64,000 bases of DNA from Nocardioides marinus (GCA_019801415.1 JAHVJD010000007.1:157544-221543); one strand, 5' to 3'; positions 17,334 to 28,103 are shown, counted from the first letter of the stretch. Notes: generated from the sequence alone by a model not told the origin. Numbers and translations: made by a program.

Positions 17334-18503
17334 ATGACTGAGATGGTCTATGGCGCGGTTCCCGTGCAGGCAGGCGAGCCGATTCTTCCGAAATGGTGGC
17401 GGACGCTGGATAAATGGACGGTGTCCTGCATCCTGATGCTGTTCGTGATCGGGTTGCTGCTCGGTCTGGCGGCCTCGGTGCCGCTGGCAGAGCGCAATGG
17501 CTTCGGCAGTTTCCATTATGTGCAGCGGCAGCTGGTGTTCGGCGTGACCGCGCTGGCGGCGATGCTGGTGACCTCGGTGATGTCGCCGACGCTGGTGCGG
17601 CGGCTGGCGGTGCTGGGCTTTGCCGTGGCCTTCGTGGCGCTGGCCTTCCTGCCGATCTTCGGCACCGATTTCGGCAAGGGCGCGGTGCGCTGGTACTCGC
17701 TCGGCTTTGCCTCGATCCAGCCGTCGGAGTTCCTGAAGCCGGGGTTCATCGTGGTCGCGGCCTGGATGATCGCGGCAAGCCAGCAGATCAACGGCCCGCC
17801 GGGCACGCTGATGTCGTTCGGCCTGTGCATGGCAGTGGTGATGATGCTGGTGCTGCAACCGGACTTCGGCCAGGCCAGCTTGGTGCTGTTCGGCTGGGGG
17901 GTAATGTATTTCGTCGCCGGGGCGCCGATGATCCTGCTTGTCTGCATGGCGGCGGTGGTGGTGCTGGGGGGCATCTTTGCCTACAACAGCTCGGAACATT
18001 TTGCGCGCCGCATCGACGGCTACCTGAATCCCGACATCGATCCCACCACCCAGCTGGGCTATGCCACCAACGCGATCCGCGAGGGCGGGCTGTTCGGGGT
18101 CGGCGTCGGCGAGGGCCTGGTGAAATGGTCGCTGCCGGATGCGCATACCGATTTCATCATTGCCGTGGCTGCCGAGGAATACGGGCTGGTGCTGGTGGCG
18201 GTGCTGATCGTGCTTTACGCGCTGATCGTGGTGCGCTCGCTGCTGCGGCTGATGCGCGAGCGCGATACCTTCATCCGGCTGGCGGGCACCGGGCTGGTCT
18301 GCATGCTGGGCGTGCAGGCGATGATCAACATGGGCGTCGCGGTGCGGCTGTTGCCGGCCAAGGGCATGACGCTGCCGTTTGTCAGCTACGGCGGCTCGTC
18401 GCTGATTGCCACCGGCATCGCGGTCGGCATGTTGCTGGCCTTTACCCGCACGCGGCCACAGGGTGGCATTGCCGATTACCTGAACGGGCGCGGCCGCGGC
18501 TGA
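17334..18503 (+). CDS. ftsW: Septal peptidoglycan glycosyltransferase FtsW (SEDS)
   Basis: FtsW (389 residues, about ten transmembrane helices) polymerises lipid II at the septum with FtsI. The SEDS family pattern is visible in FGKGAVRWYSLGFASIQPSEFLKPG, QPDFGQASLVLFGW, GVGEGLVKWSLPDAHTDFI and LPFVSYGGSSLIA. The frame is open far upstream across the antisense gene, but the transmembrane protein starts at MTEMVYGAVPV (17334). The ribosome site there is weak, and the Met three codons later is an alternative. No promoter is certain; 183 bases separate it from the divergent flavoprotein gene. Confidence 0.94.
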   Translation: MTEMVYGAVPVQAGEPILPKWWRTLDKWTVSCILMLFVIGLLLGLAASVPLAERNGFGSFHYVQRQLVFGVTALAAMLVTSVMSPTLVRRLAVLGFAVAFVALAFLPIFGTDFGKGAVRWYSLGFASIQPSEFLKPGFIVVAAWMIAASQQINGPPGTLMSFGLCMAVVMMLVLQPDFGQASLVLFGWGVMYFVAGAPMILLVCMAAVVVLGGIFAYNSSEHFARRIDGYLNPDIDPTTQLGYATNAIREGGLFGVGVGEGLVKWSLPDAHTDFIIAVAAEEYGLVLVAVLIVLYALIVVRSLLRLMRERDTFIRLAGTGLVCMLGVQAMINMGVAVRLLPAKGMTLPFVSYGGSSLIATGIAVGMLLAFTRTRPQGGIADYLNGRGRG

Positions 18504-18672
18504 TCCGAGGTGTGCGGGGCGTTGCGGCACACGTGACCCGGCACACGTAACAAGGGCCGCGCCGCCCAGCCGGTCGGCGCTGCTTGGGCTGCGGCCGGGC
18601 GGGGCCGATTGAAACCGACGAGGTACTGTCTGCGTTGGCAGTTGCATAGAAGACAGGAAGATTTCAGGACCG

Positions 18673-19764
18673 ATGGCACAGAAACTGCTTTTGATGGCCG
18701 CAGGCGGTACCGGCGGCCACATGTTCCCGGCGCAGGCGCTGGCAGAACGGATGCTGGCGCGCGGCTGGCGGGTGAAACTGTCGACGGACGCGCGCGGCGC
18801 GCGCTATACCGGCGGCTTTCCCCACACGGTGGAGATCAGCCAGGTGTCCTCGGCCACCTTTGCCCGCGGCGGATTGCTGGCCAAGGCGATGGTCGGGCCG
18901 AAGATCGCGGGCGGCGTGCTGTCGATGATGATGCAGATGCGGCGCGAGCGCCCGGATGCGGTGGTGGGTTTTGGCGGTTATCCGTCGATCCCGGCGCTGG
19001 GGGCGGCGACATTGCTGAAGCTGCCGCGGATGATCCATGAGCAGAACGGCGTGCTGGGCCGGGTGAACCAGCTCTTTGCCAAGCGCGTGCAGGGTGTCGC
19101 CTGCGGCACCTGGCCCACCGATCTGCCCGAGGGGGTGCCGCATGAGCATGTGGGCAACCCGGTGCGCCAGGCGGTGATGGAGCGCGCGGGCGCGGCCTAT
19201 ATTCCGCCGGGCGACTACCCGATGTCGCTCCTGGTGATGGGCGGTAGCCAGGGCGCGCGCATCCTGTCGGACGTGGTGCCGGGCGCGGTTGCCGCGCTGC
19301 CCGAGGCGATCCGGCAGCATCTGCGGGTGTCGCATCAGGCCCGCGCCGAGGACCAGGAGCGGGTTGCCGCCTTTTACGCCGAACACGGCATCAATGCCGA
19401 TGTGCAGCCGTTCTTTCACGATGTGCCTGCCCGCATGTCGGAGGCGCAGCTGGTGATTTCGCGCGCGGGCGCGTCCTCGGTTGCGGATATTTCGGTGATC
19501 GGGCGCCCCTCGATCCTGATCCCCTTTGCGGCCGCCGCCGGCGACCACCAAAGCGCCAATGCCCGCGGTCTGGCCGCAGCGGATGCCGCGGTGGTGATCC
19601 CCGAAAGCGCGCTTGATGTTTCGGTGCTGGCGGAGCATATGGGCGCAATTCTGAGTAACCCGCAGGCCGCCACCCAGATGGCGACCGCTGCACTGAACGC
19701 CGGAATTCCCGATGCCACCGACCGTCTGGCGGCACTGGTGGAGCAACTGGCACAGGAAGGATAA
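18673..19764 (+). CDS. murG: Lipid II synthase MurG
   Basis: MurG (363 residues) is a peripheral membrane GT-B glycosyltransferase that adds GlcNAc to lipid I. The N-terminal motif is [13 protein letters not shown] (8-20), with [19 protein letters not shown] and GGSQGAR downstream. The C-terminal nucleotide-sugar site has [35 protein letters not shown] precede the ATG. murC starts 4 bases after the stop. Confidence 0.95.
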   Translation: MAQKLLLMAAGGTGGHMFPAQALAERMLARGWRVKLSTDARGARYTGGFPHTVEISQVSSATFARGGLLAKAMVGPKIAGGVLSMMMQMRRERPDAVVGFGGYPSIPALGAATLLKLPRMIHEQNGVLGRVNQLFAKRVQGVACGTWPTDLPEGVPHEHVGNPVRQAVMERAGAAYIPPGDYPMSLLVMGGSQGARILSDVVPGAVAALPEAIRQHLRVSHQARAEDQERVAAFYAEHGINADVQPFFHDVPARMSEAQLVISRAGASSVADISVIGRPSILIPFAAAAGDHQSANARGLAAADAAVVIPESALDVSVLAEHMGAILSNPQAATQMATAALNAGIPDATDRLAALVEQLAQEG

Positions 19765-19768
19765 CGTG

Positions 19769-21166
19769 ATGAACCCTGCAACCAAGCTGCCCGGTGATGT
19801 CGGCCCGATCCATTTTGTCGGCATTGGCGGCATCGGCATGTCGGGCATTGCCGAAGTGCTGCTGAACCTCGGCTACAGCGTGCAGGGCTCGGACCTGAAG
19901 GCCAGCAAGATCACCGGACGGCTGGAAGAGCTGGGCGCGCGGATCTTTGTCGGCCAGCAGGCGGAAAACCTGGAAGGCGCTGCCGTTGTGGTGATCTCCT
20001 CGGCGATCAAGCCCGGCAACCCGGAGCTGGACGAGGCCCGCCGCCGCGGCCTGCCTGTGGTGCGCCGGGCCGACATGCTGGCCGAGCTGATGCGGCTGAA
20101 ATCCAACATCGCCATCGGCGGCACCCATGGCAAGACCACCACCACCACCATGATGGCCGAGCTGATGGTGGCCGGCGGCTTTGATCCCACCATCATCAAT
20201 GGCGGCATCATTCACGCCTACGGCTCCAACGCGCGGATGGGGCAGGGCGAATGGATGGTGGTCGAGGCGGACGAGAGCGACGGCTCGTTCAACCGGCTGC
20301 CCGCGACCATCGCCGTGGTCACCAACATCGATCCCGAGCATATGGAGCATTGGGGCGACTTCGACCGGCTGCGCGACGGCTTCCTTGAGTTTGTCTCCAA
20401 CATCCCCTTCTACGGCATCGCGGTCTGCTGCACCGACCATCCCGAGGTGCAGGCGCTGGTGGGGCGGATCTCGGACCGCCGGGTTGTCACCTACGGTTTC
20501 AACGCGCAGGCGGACGTGCGGGCGGTGAACCTGACCTACAAGGCGGGGGTGGCCCATTTCGACGTGCACCTGCAGGCCGAGGGTCAGGTGATCGAGGGCT
20601 GCAGCCTGCCGATGCCGGGCGACCACAATGTCTCCAACGCCCTGTCGGCGGTGGCGGTGGCGCGGCATCTGGGCATGAAGAAGGAAGAAATCCGCGCGGC
20701 GCTTGCGGCCTTCGGCGGGGTGAACCGGCGCTTCACCAAGGTGGGCGAGGTGAACGGCGTCACCATCATCGACGATTACGGCCACCACCCGGTGGAGATT
20801 GCCGCGGTGCTGAAGGCGGCGCGCCAGGCCAGCGAGGGCCGGGTGATCGCGGTGCATCAGCCGCACCGTTACTCGCGCCTGTCCAGCCTGTTCGACGATT
20901 TCTGCGCCTGTTTCAACGAGGCCGACGTGGTGGCCATCGCCGAGGTCTTTGCCGCAGGCGAGGATCCGATCGAGGGCGCCAGCCGCGATGATCTGGTGGC
21001 GGGGATGATCCGCCACGGCCATCGCCACGCCCGCGCCATTCTGGACGAAGACGATCTGGAGCGGCTGGTGCGCGAGCAGGCCCGGCCCGGCGACATCGTG
21101 GTCTGCCTTGGGGCGGGCACCATCAGCACCTGGGCCAACGGGCTGCCTGCGCGGTTGGCGCGGTGA
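19769..21166 (+). CDS. murC: UDP-MurNAc-L-alanine ligase MurC
   Basis: MurC (465 residues) attaches L-Ala to UDP-MurNAc. The N-terminal Rossmann motif is [16 protein letters not shown], and the ATP loop is [41 protein letters not shown] and HQPHRYSRL are typical. The start at the ATG 19769 has AGGAAGG upstream; the overlapping GTG at 19766 is an alternative. Confidence 0.95.
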   Translation: MNPATKLPGDVGPIHFVGIGGIGMSGIAEVLLNLGYSVQGSDLKASKITGRLEELGARIFVGQQAENLEGAAVVVISSAIKPGNPELDEARRRGLPVVRRADMLAELMRLKSNIAIGGTHGKTTTTTMMAELMVAGGFDPTIINGGIIHAYGSNARMGQGEWMVVEADESDGSFNRLPATIAVVTNIDPEHMEHWGDFDRLRDGFLEFVSNIPFYGIAVCCTDHPEVQALVGRISDRRVVTYGFNAQADVRAVNLTYKAGVAHFDVHLQAEGQVIEGCSLPMPGDHNVSNALSAVAVARHLGMKKEEIRAALAAFGGVNRRFTKVGEVNGVTIIDDYGHHPVEIAAVLKAARQASEGRVIAVHQPHRYSRLSSLFDDFCACFNEADVVAIAEVFAAGEDPIEGASRDDLVAGMIRHGHRHARAILDEDDLERLVREQARPGDIVVCLGAGTISTWANGLPARLAR

Positions 21167-21236
21167 GCAATGCAAGCGGGAACGGGGGCGTGGCCCCCGG
21201 CGGCCTGCGGCGGCTTGGGCCGGGCTGTGTGGAACA

Positions 21237-21491
21237 ATGACGCCGTCGCTGACACTGGCGGCGGTCTGGGCCCTGGCGGCGAATGTGCTGGCGGTTCTGC
21301 CCAGCCGAGACAACCATTGGCGTCGCGCCTATGCGCTGATCGCGCTGGGAATCCCGCTTCTGGGTTACGTGACCTATGAAAATGGCCCCTGGTGGGGGTT
21401 GGCGGTGCTGGCCGCGGGCATGTCGGTGTTGCGCTGGCCGGTGATCTATTTCGGCCGCTGGCTGGCCCAGCGGTGGCGTCGCGGCACCTGA
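21237..21491 (+). CDS. Small membrane protein DUF2484
   Basis: This 84-residue protein has two or three hydrophobic segments (about 4-20, 31-46, 51-68) around the conserved core LPSRDNHWRRAYALIALGIP and GYVTYENGPWWG. It matches DUF2484, a family I recall mainly from Rhodobacterales and from this same position between murC and murB. The function is unknown; the fixed location suggests a link to envelope synthesis. The ATG at 21237 is chosen because the frame upstream overlaps murC and has no family similarity. Confidence 0.85.
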   Translation: MTPSLTLAAVWALAANVLAVLPSRDNHWRRAYALIALGIPLLGYVTYENGPWWGLAVLAAGMSVLRWPVIYFGRWLAQRWRRGT

Positions 21492-21601
21492 GCCGACCTG
21501 CTGGCGGCGAGATTTCGCCGATGCCACTTGCGGGCGGTCCATTGTCTTGCGGCCGCATTCCTTGCTAGAGGCTGGCGGCAAAGGTTCGAGGGATAGATGT
21601 G

Positions 21602-22525
21602 ATGAATTTCGACGGAATCCGTGGCAAGTTGACGGCCAATCGCGATCTGGCGGGGCTGACCTGGCTGCGCGTGGGCGGGCCTGCGGATTACCTGTTTCAG
21701 CCTGCCGATGTGGACGACCTCGCAGCCTTTCTGCGCCAGCTGGACCCCGCCGTGCCGGTGTTCCCGATGGGGGTGGGCTCCAACCTGATCGTGCGGGATG
21801 GCGGCCTGCGGGCGGTGGTGATCCGGCTGGGGCGCGGCTTCAACGCGATCTCGGTCGAGGGCGACACGGTGACCGCAGGCGCTGCGGCACTGGATGCGCA
21901 TGTGGCGCGCAAGGCGGCGGATGCGGGGGTCGACCTGACCTTCCTGCGCACCATTCCGGGCTCGATCGGCGGCGCGGTGCGGATGAATGCCGGCTGCTAT
22001 GGCAGCTACGTCGCGGATGTGTTCGTCTCGGGCACCCTGGTGACGCGTCAGGGGGAAATTCGCGAGATCACCGCCGAGGAGTTGCAGTTTCAGTATCGCC
22101 AGACGGCCTTCCCCGAAGGCGCGGTGCTGGTTTCGGCCACCTTGCGGGGCGCCGAGGGCGACCCGGAGGAGCTGCATGCGCGGATGCAGGCGCAGCTGGA
22201 GAAGCGGGATGCCACCCAGCCGACCCGGGAGCGGTCGGCGGGATCGACCTTCCGCAACCCCGCGGGATTTTCCTCGACCGGGCAGGCAGATGACGTGCAT
22301 GACCTGAAGGCCTGGAAGGTGATCGACGACGCCGGCATGCGCGGCGCCAGCCGGGGCGGTGCCCAGATGAGCGAGAAGCATTCCAACTTCCTGATCAATG
22401 CCGGTGGCGCCACCGCCGCGGATCTGGAAGGGCTGGGGGAAGATGTTCGGAAAAAGGTTTACGAAAATTCCGGCATTACGTTAGAGTGGGAAATTATGCG
22501 GATTGGTGAACCGCTTCCCCGATAA
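21602..22525 (+). CDS. murB: UDP-N-acetylenolpyruvoylglucosamine reductase MurB
   Basis: MurB (307 residues) is an FAD enzyme that reduces UDP-GlcNAc-enolpyruvate to UDP-MurNAc. The FAD-binding region has NTWLRVGG-like [27 protein letters not shown] and [17 protein letters not shown]. The catalytic segment [11 protein letters not shown] contains the proton-donating Ser, and the C-terminal LEWEIMRIG carries the catalytic Glu. A GTG precedes the ATG directly; GAGGGA lies upstream. Confidence 0.95.
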   Translation: MNFDGIRGKLTANRDLAGLTWLRVGGPADYLFQPADVDDLAAFLRQLDPAVPVFPMGVGSNLIVRDGGLRAVVIRLGRGFNAISVEGDTVTAGAAALDAHVARKAADAGVDLTFLRTIPGSIGGAVRMNAGCYGSYVADVFVSGTLVTRQGEIREITAEELQFQYRQTAFPEGAVLVSATLRGAEGDPEELHARMQAQLEKRDATQPTRERSAGSTFRNPAGFSSTGQADDVHDLKAWKVIDDAGMRGASRGGAQMSEKHSNFLINAGGATAADLEGLGEDVRKKVYENSGITLEWEIMRIGEPLPR

Positions 22526-22634
22526 CTGGATTTAACCGGGTAACGTCAATGGGTTGACCTTTGGTTTCCCGCTGTCCATTCCGGGTGAGCACGGAGGCGT
22601 GCGGTGATTCCCGTGGCCCATGGTAAAAACACTG

Positions 22635-22650
22635 TTAACGCCCCGGTAAC
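22635..22650 (+). promoter_or_regulatory. CtrA-like box upstream of ddl
   Basis: TTAAC-5 bases-GGTAAC matches the alphaproteobacterial CtrA full site TTAAC-N5-GTTAAC with one mismatch. It lies 170 bases before ddl in a 294-base region without a gene. A further TTAAC/GTAAC pair at 22532-22544 has different spacing. Binding is not shown. Confidence 0.35.
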
Positions 22651-22819
22651 GATTTGGGCGTTAGGGTGGCGGGCAGGCGGCGCGGACTGCAGGCCTGCGG
22701 CGTCGGGGCAGGCTATCGCCGCGATTGGCCGGGGATGATCCGGCAACACGACATAAGGCGGATCCGGAAAGGATTCCAAGAAACTGGGGCAAAAGCCCCG
22801 CATATTGAGGCGCTTGGTG

Positions 22820-23740
22820 GTGAGTAGGTCGAGCAGGACACTCCCGAAGGTCGCGGTGCTGATGGGCGGGCCATCAGCCGAACGCGAGGTATCGCTGTCC
22901 AGCGGTCGCGAATGTGCGGCGGCGCTGCGCGGTGAGGGGTATGAGGTTGTCGAGGTGGATGCCGGCGCGGATCTGTGCGCGCGGCTGACCGAGGTGCAAC
23001 CCGATGTTGTTTTCAATGCGCTGCATGGCCGCTGGGGCGAAGACGGCTGCGTGCAGGGCATACTGGAATGGCTGAAGATCCCCTATACCCACTCGGGCGT
23101 GCTGGCCTCGGCGCTGGCGATGGACAAGCAGCGCTCCAAGGCGGCGTTCCGGGCGGCCGGGCTGCCGGTGGTGGAGAGCGGGCTGTTTGCCAAGTCAGAG
23201 GTCAGCGCGGGTCACGTGATGGCACCGCCCTACGTGGTGAAACCCAACAACGAAGGTTCCAGCGTCGGCATCTACATCGTGCATGAGGCCGCCAACGGCC
23301 CGCCGCAGCTGGCACCGGAGATGCCGGATGAAGTGATGGTCGAGACCTTCGCGCCGGGCCGCGAACTGACCACCACCGTGATGGGAGACCGGGCGCTGAC
23401 GGTGACGGATATCCTCACGGACGGCTGGTATGACTACGATGCCAAGTACAAGCCCGGCGGCTCGCGCCATGTGCTGCCTGCGGATCTGCCGCAGGAGATT
23501 TTCGACCTCTGCCTCGACTACGCGCTGCAGGCGCACGCGGCCCTGGGCTGTCGCGGTGTCAGCCGCACCGACTTCCGCTGGGACGAGGCGCGCGGCGCGC
23601 GTGGGCTGATCCTCCTTGAGACCAATACCCAGCCCGGCATGACGCCGACCTCGCTGGCGCCGGAGCAGGCAGCCCATTGCGGCATCAGCTTTGGTCGCTT
23701 GTGCGCCTGGATGGTGGAGGACGCTTCATGCGGGCGCTGA
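22820..23740 (+). CDS. ddl: D-alanine-D-alanine ligase
   Basis: Ddl (306 residues) makes the D-Ala-D-Ala dipeptide used by MurF. The ATP-grasp signatures are [61 protein letters not shown] and [13 protein letters not shown]. No ATG fits the family N-terminus. The GTG at 22820 (protein [13 protein letters not shown]) is preferred, with AGGCG 7 bases upstream; GTG 22817 is adjacent. It overlaps ftsQ by 13 bases. Confidence 0.93.
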   Translation: MSRSSRTLPKVAVLMGGPSAEREVSLSSGRECAAALRGEGYEVVEVDAGADLCARLTEVQPDVVFNALHGRWGEDGCVQGILEWLKIPYTHSGVLASALAMDKQRSKAAFRAAGLPVVESGLFAKSEVSAGHVMAPPYVVKPNNEGSSVGIYIVHEAANGPPQLAPEMPDEVMVETFAPGRELTTTVMGDRALTVTDILTDGWYDYDAKYKPGGSRHVLPADLPQEIFDLCLDYALQAHAALGCRGVSRTDFRWDEARGARGLILLETNTQPGMTPTSLAPEQAAHCGISFGRLCAWMVEDASCGR

Positions 23741-24624
23741 AGCAGCGGTTTGGCCGTCCGGCCTCGGCAGGGCGGGCCGATCCGGCACCTTCGCGGCTGA
23801 AGTACCGATTGCAGCGCTGGATGCTGACCCCCGGAATTCGCTTCGGGCTGCGGTTCGGGGTTCCATTTTGCCTGATCCTGGCGGCGGCCGGTGGCTACCT
23901 CGCGAACGAGGAGCGGCGCGCGGATCTGCTGGCGCTGGTGCAGGACGCCCGTACCGCGATCGAGCAGCGCCCGGAATTCATGGTGAACGTGATGGCGGTG
24001 GACGGCGCCGGTCCAAGCGTTGCGCAGGACATCCGCGAGGTGATCTCGGTGGATTTCCCGGTCAGCTCCTTCGATCTGGATCTTGAGCATATCCGCGATG
24101 TCATCACCGGGCTGGACCCGGTCCGGAGTGCCAGCGTGCGGATCCGTCCCGGTGGCATCCTGCAGGTGGACGTGGTCGAGCGTGAACCGGCTCTGGTCTG
24201 GCGCAGCCGCGAGGGGCTGGCGCTGCTTGACAAGGACGGCATTCACGTCGCCGAGCTGGGGCGGCGCAGCCTGCATCCGGACCTGCCGCTGATCGCGGGC
24301 AAGGGGGCGGCTGCCAAGGCGGAGGAGGCATTGCGCCTGTTCGCGGCGGCGCGCCCGCTGGGGCCGCGGCTGCGCGGGCTGGTGCGGGTCGGCGAGAGGC
24401 GCTGGGACGTGGTTCTGGACCGGGGGCAACGCATCATGTTGCCTGCCCGCAATCCGGTGCCGGCGCTGGAGCGGGTGCTGGCGGTGAATGAGGTGCAAGA
24501 TTTGCTGGAACGCGATGTCGCCGCGGTGGACATGCGTCTGGCCGGGCGTCCGACGGTGCGCATGGCCGAGAATGCAGTGGAAAACTGGTGGCGGATCAGG
24601 CAGTTGAATGGGGGCGGGCAGTAA
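23728..24624 (+). CDS. ftsQ: Cell division protein FtsQ
   Basis: FtsQ (298 residues) is a bitopic divisome protein. A basic cytoplasmic N-terminus leads to a transmembrane helix at about 41-58, then a POTRA domain (about 75-145) and the FtsQ beta domain. The ATG at 23728 overlaps the end of ddl and has GGAGG upstream. The next gene, ftsA, starts 1 base after the stop. It probably works in the FtsQLB complex with the FtsL encoded at 7862. Confidence 0.92.
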   Translation: MRALKQRFGRPASAGRADPAPSRLKYRLQRWMLTPGIRFGLRFGVPFCLILAAAGGYLANEERRADLLALVQDARTAIEQRPEFMVNVMAVDGAGPSVAQDIREVISVDFPVSSFDLDLEHIRDVITGLDPVRSASVRIRPGGILQVDVVEREPALVWRSREGLALLDKDGIHVAELGRRSLHPDLPLIAGKGAAAKAEEALRLFAAARPLGPRLRGLVRVGERRWDVVLDRGQRIMLPARNPVPALERVLAVNEVQDLLERDVAAVDMRLAGRPTVRMAENAVENWWRIRQLNGGGQ

Positions 24625-24625
24625 A

Positions 24626-25960
24626 ATGACAGATCTCTATCAATCGCAGCGGGCGATGCGGCAGATGCGCCGGCAGGCGATGCAGCGCGGCGTGGTTGCC
24701 ATTCTGGACGTGGGCAGCTCCAAGATTGCCTGTCTGGTGCTGCGGTTTGACGGCAGCGCGCGGCTCAGCGAGGACGGCTCGATCGGCGCCCTGGCCGGCC
24801 AGTCCGGGTTCCGGGTGATCGGTGCGGCGACCACGCGCTCGCGCGGGGTGCAGTTCGGCGAGATCACCGCGATGCAGGAGACCGAGCGGGCAATCCGCAC
24901 CGCGGTGCAGGCGGCACAACGCATGGCTGAGGTGCGCGTCGATCACGTGATCGCCTGTTTCTCGGGGGCCAACCCGCGGTCCTATGGGCTGGATGCGACC
25001 CTCGACCTGAAGGGGCAGGAGGTCACCGAACAGGATGTGGCGGAGGTGCTGGCCGCCTGCGAAGTGCCCGAATACGGTGCCGGGCGCGAGGTGCTGCACG
25101 CGCAGCCGGTGAATTTTGCGCTCGACAACCGCTCCGGTCTTGCCGACCCGCGCGGTCAGCTGGGGCAGACGCTGGCGGTGGACATGCACATGCTGACCGT
25201 GGATGCGATGGCGGTGCAGAACCTGGTGCGCTGCATCCAGCGCTGTGACCTGGAGCTGGCCGGGATCGCCTCGTCGGCCTATGCGTCGGGGTTTTCGGCG
25301 CTGGTCGAGGACGAGCAGGAGCTGGGCGCAGCCTGCATCGACATGGGCGGTGGGACGACCTCGATTTCGATCTTCATGAAAAAGCACATGATCTATGCCG
25401 ACGCCGTGCGTCTGGGTGGTGATCATGTGACCAGCGACATCTCGATGGGGCTCGGGGTGTCGATGTCGGTGGCCGAGCGCACCAAGAACAAGCACGGCGG
25501 CGTGCATGCCACCGGGGCGGATGACCGCGAGATCATCGAGATCGGCGGTGACACCGGCGATTGGGAGCATGACCGCCGCACTGTCAGCCGGGCCGAGTTG
25601 ATCGGCATCATGCGGCCGCGGGTCGAGGAGATCCTCGAGGATGTCCGTGCCCGGCTCGACGCTGCCGGTTTCGAGTACCTGCCGAGCCAGCAGATCGTGC
25701 TGACCGGCGGCTCCAGCCAGATCCTCGGGCTGGACGGACTGGCCAGCCGGATCCTGGGCCAGCAGGTGCGGCTGGGCCGCCCCTTGCGCGTGCACGGGCT
25801 GCCGCAGGCGGCGACCGGTCCGGGCTTTGCCTCGGCGGTGGGGCTGTGCCTCTTTGCGGCGCACCCACAGGATGAGTGGTGGGATTTTGACATGCCCGCC
25901 CGCAGCCACCCGGCCGGCACGCTGGGGCGCGCGGTCCGTTGGTTCCGCGACAACTGGTAG
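24626..25960 (+). CDS. ftsA: Cell division protein FtsA
   Basis: FtsA (444 residues) is an actin-like ATPase that tethers FtsZ filaments to the membrane. The first nucleotide-binding motif is VAILDVGSSKIACLV, phosphate 2 is CIDMGGGTTSISIF, and adenosine-contact LTGGSSQILGL comes later. The C-terminal end LGRAVRWFRDNW is an amphipathic membrane-targeting helix. A G-rich ribosome site overlaps the ftsQ end. An in-frame ATG at 24608 overlaps ftsQ and is less likely. Confidence 0.94.
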   Translation: MTDLYQSQRAMRQMRRQAMQRGVVAILDVGSSKIACLVLRFDGSARLSEDGSIGALAGQSGFRVIGAATTRSRGVQFGEITAMQETERAIRTAVQAAQRMAEVRVDHVIACFSGANPRSYGLDATLDLKGQEVTEQDVAEVLAACEVPEYGAGREVLHAQPVNFALDNRSGLADPRGQLGQTLAVDMHMLTVDAMAVQNLVRCIQRCDLELAGIASSAYASGFSALVEDEQELGAACIDMGGGTTSISIFMKKHMIYADAVRLGGDHVTSDISMGLGVSMSVAERTKNKHGGVHATGADDREIIEIGGDTGDWEHDRRTVSRAELIGIMRPRVEEILEDVRARLDAAGFEYLPSQQIVLTGGSSQILGLDGLASRILGQQVRLGRPLRVHGLPQAATGPGFASAVGLCLFAAHPQDEWWDFDMPARSHPAGTLGRAVRWFRDNW

Positions 25961-26333
25961 GACAGCAGGAAATCACGCGCTCGCGGTAAAGATCACGTGA
26001 CAGGGCTGGTCACAGCCGTTAGAATCGCGTTAACGCCCGCAAAAAATATGCGGCGATTCAGCAGGCCGGGCAGTGGCCAGCCAAACTTGGAAACCCGATC
26101 CTCCGTGCCCTGTGGGCAGGGTTGGTGCGGTTTTGTTGTGTTCCGGTTGTGCCTCTTCCCCCATATCTGCTAGGGACGGCAAAATACCGCGGGTTTGTCC
26201 TCAGAATGGGGCCTATTTCGTGGAAGATCGCGCTTTTTGGGATGACGGAACTGGCCCTGCGCGGTAAGATTATAGTGAACTGGACAGGAAAAAGCCCTTT
26301 GCGGGAAGGGCGGGTAACACAGGCGGTAAGAGC
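25961..26333 (+). promoter_or_regulatory. ftsA-ftsZ intergenic region with a CtrA-like box
   Basis: These 373 bases contain no credible gene. TTAGA-5 bases-GTTAAC (26019-26034) resembles the CtrA site TTAAC-N5-GTTAAC with two mismatches in the left half. GATTATAGT at 26268-26276 is a possible -10 element. A 6-bp hairpin GCCCTT/AAGGGC (26294-26311) lies just before the ftsZ ribosome site AGGCGGTAAG. The separate long leader suggests that ftsZ has its own regulated promoter. Confidence 0.45.
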
Positions 26334-28079
26334 ATGACGTTGAATCTATCGATGCCCGGGCAGGAAGAGTTGAAGCCGAAGATCACGGTGTTTGGTGTCG
26401 GCGGGGCCGGCGGCAACGCCGTCAACAACATGATCGCCAAGGAGCTGGACGGCGTCGAGTTCGTCGTCGCCAACACCGACGCCCAGGCGCTGCAGCAAAG
26501 CTCGGCCAAGAGCCGCATCCAGCTGGGTGTGAAAGTCACCGAAGGTCTGGGCGCAGGCGCTCGTCCGCAGGTGGGCTCTGCCGCCGCCGAGGAAAGCATC
26601 GAGCAGATCGTCGACCACCTGGCGGGCGCGCATATGTGCTTCATCACCGCGGGCATGGGCGGCGGCACCGGCACCGGTGCGGCCCCGATCATCGCGCAGG
26701 CCGCCCGCGAGCTGGGCGTGCTGACCGTCGGCGTGGTGACCAAACCTTTCCAGTTCGAAGGTCTGAAGCGCATGCGTCAGGCCGAAAGCGGTGTCGAGAG
26801 CCTGCAGAAGGTGGTCGATACGCTGATCATCATCCCGAACCAGAACCTGTTCCGCCTCGCCAACGAGAAAACCACCTTCACCGAGGCGTTCTCGATGGCG
26901 GATGACGTGCTGTACCAGGGCGTCAAGGGCGTGACCGACCTGATGGTCCGTCCGGGCCTGATCAACCTCGACTTTGCCGACGTCCGCGCCGTGATGGACG
27001 AAATGGGCAAGGCGATGATGGGCACCGGCGAAGGCGAAGGCGAAGACCGCGCGGTCCAGGCCGCCGAGAAGGCGATTGCCAACCCGCTGTTGGACGAAAT
27101 CAGCCTGAAAGGCGCGCGCGGCGTGCTGATCAACATCACCGGTTCGCACGACCTGACCCTGTTCGAACTGGACGAAGCCGCCAACCGCATCCGCGAGGAA
27201 GTCGATCCGGACGCCAACATCATCGTCGGCTCCACCTTGGATACCGAGATGGAAGGCCGCATGCGGGTGTCCGTGGTGGCCACCGGCATCGACGCCAGCG
27301 ATGTGAACACCGACATTCCGGTGCCGCGCCGCCCGATGTCCGCGCCGCTGCGCCAGACCGTGAGCGTCGAGGAAACCCGCGCCGCTGCGCCGCTGGAACT
27401 GGATACCCCGGTCGAGCAGCCCGCAGCCGAAGTGGCCGCCACGCAGCCCGCCCCGGCACAGCCGGCCCCCCAGGCGCCTGCTGCTGAAAGCGTGCACGCG
27501 GTGGAGGAACCCTCGCTTTTCGCCGAGATGAACACGCCGGAAGCGGCTGACGACCACGGTGGCGAAGTCATCGAGACCAACGACCAGCTGGGCGACGACG
27601 GCCTGCCGCCGCCGGCCTACCAGCCCGACGTTCCGGAGTTCCGCCCGCAGGCAGATGCGGTCGAGCCGCAGGCCGACAGCTTCATCGCCCCCAAGGCGCC
27701 GGCCCCCGGCACCCCCTCGCCGCAGGCGCTGGAGCGGTTGCAGGCCGCCGCCAAACGCGCGCAGCCGCCGGTTGGACAGCCGCAGCGTCCGGCCATCGTC
27801 TCGGCCACGCAGACTGCGCAACCGCATCAGCAGCCGCAACAACAGCAGCCGCAGCAGCAGGGCGAGGGCCAGCGCCGCTTTGGCCTGAACTCGCTGATCC
27901 ACCGCATGACCGGCAGCGCCGAGTCCGCCTCTGGCGGTGCCAAGCATCAGCCCCAGCAGATGCGGCAGCAGCCCGCGATGCAGGCGCAAGCGCCGCAGCC
28001 GCAACCGCAGACCCAGCAGGCTGACCCGGATCAGGAACGCATCGAAATCCCCGCTTTCCTGCGTCGCCAGGCCAATTAA
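26334..28079 (+). CDS. ftsZ: Cell division GTPase FtsZ
   Basis: FtsZ (581 residues) is the tubulin homologue that forms the division ring. The GTPase core has [22 protein letters not shown], the tubulin signature GGGTGTGA (109-116), [11 protein letters not shown] and [12 protein letters not shown]. From about residue 325 to 560 a long Ala/Pro/Gln-rich linker follows, with a Gln-rich stretch near 500-515. The conserved C-terminal peptide [14 protein letters not shown] binds FtsA and other partners. The linker makes it much longer than E. coli FtsZ, which is common in Alphaproteobacteria. AGGCGGTAAG precedes the ATG. Confidence 0.97.
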   Translation: MTLNLSMPGQEELKPKITVFGVGGAGGNAVNNMIAKELDGVEFVVANTDAQALQQSSAKSRIQLGVKVTEGLGAGARPQVGSAAAEESIEQIVDHLAGAHMCFITAGMGGGTGTGAAPIIAQAARELGVLTVGVVTKPFQFEGLKRMRQAESGVESLQKVVDTLIIIPNQNLFRLANEKTTFTEAFSMADDVLYQGVKGVTDLMVRPGLINLDFADVRAVMDEMGKAMMGTGEGEGEDRAVQAAEKAIANPLLDEISLKGARGVLINITGSHDLTLFELDEAANRIREEVDPDANIIVGSTLDTEMEGRMRVSVVATGIDASDVNTDIPVPRRPMSAPLRQTVSVEETRAAAPLELDTPVEQPAAEVAATQPAPAQPAPQAPAAESVHAVEEPSLFAEMNTPEAADDHGGEVIETNDQLGDDGLPPPAYQPDVPEFRPQADAVEPQADSFIAPKAPAPGTPSPQALERLQAAAKRAQPPVGQPQRPAIVSATQTAQPHQQPQQQQPQQQGEGQRRFGLNSLIHRMTGSAESASGGAKHQPQQMRQQPAMQAQAPQPQPQTQQADPDQERIEIPAFLRRQAN

Positions 28080-28103
28080 GCGATCACAACTGAAGTCTGA
28101 AGG

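Noticed and set aside
19391..21313. 640-codon minus-strand open frame opposite murG/murC
   Set aside because: Shadow of high-GC coding sequence on the other strand; low-complexity His/Arg-rich translation.
26122..26337. Small frame in the ftsA-ftsZ gap
   Set aside because: No ribosome site, overlaps the ftsZ leader and start, no similarity recognised.
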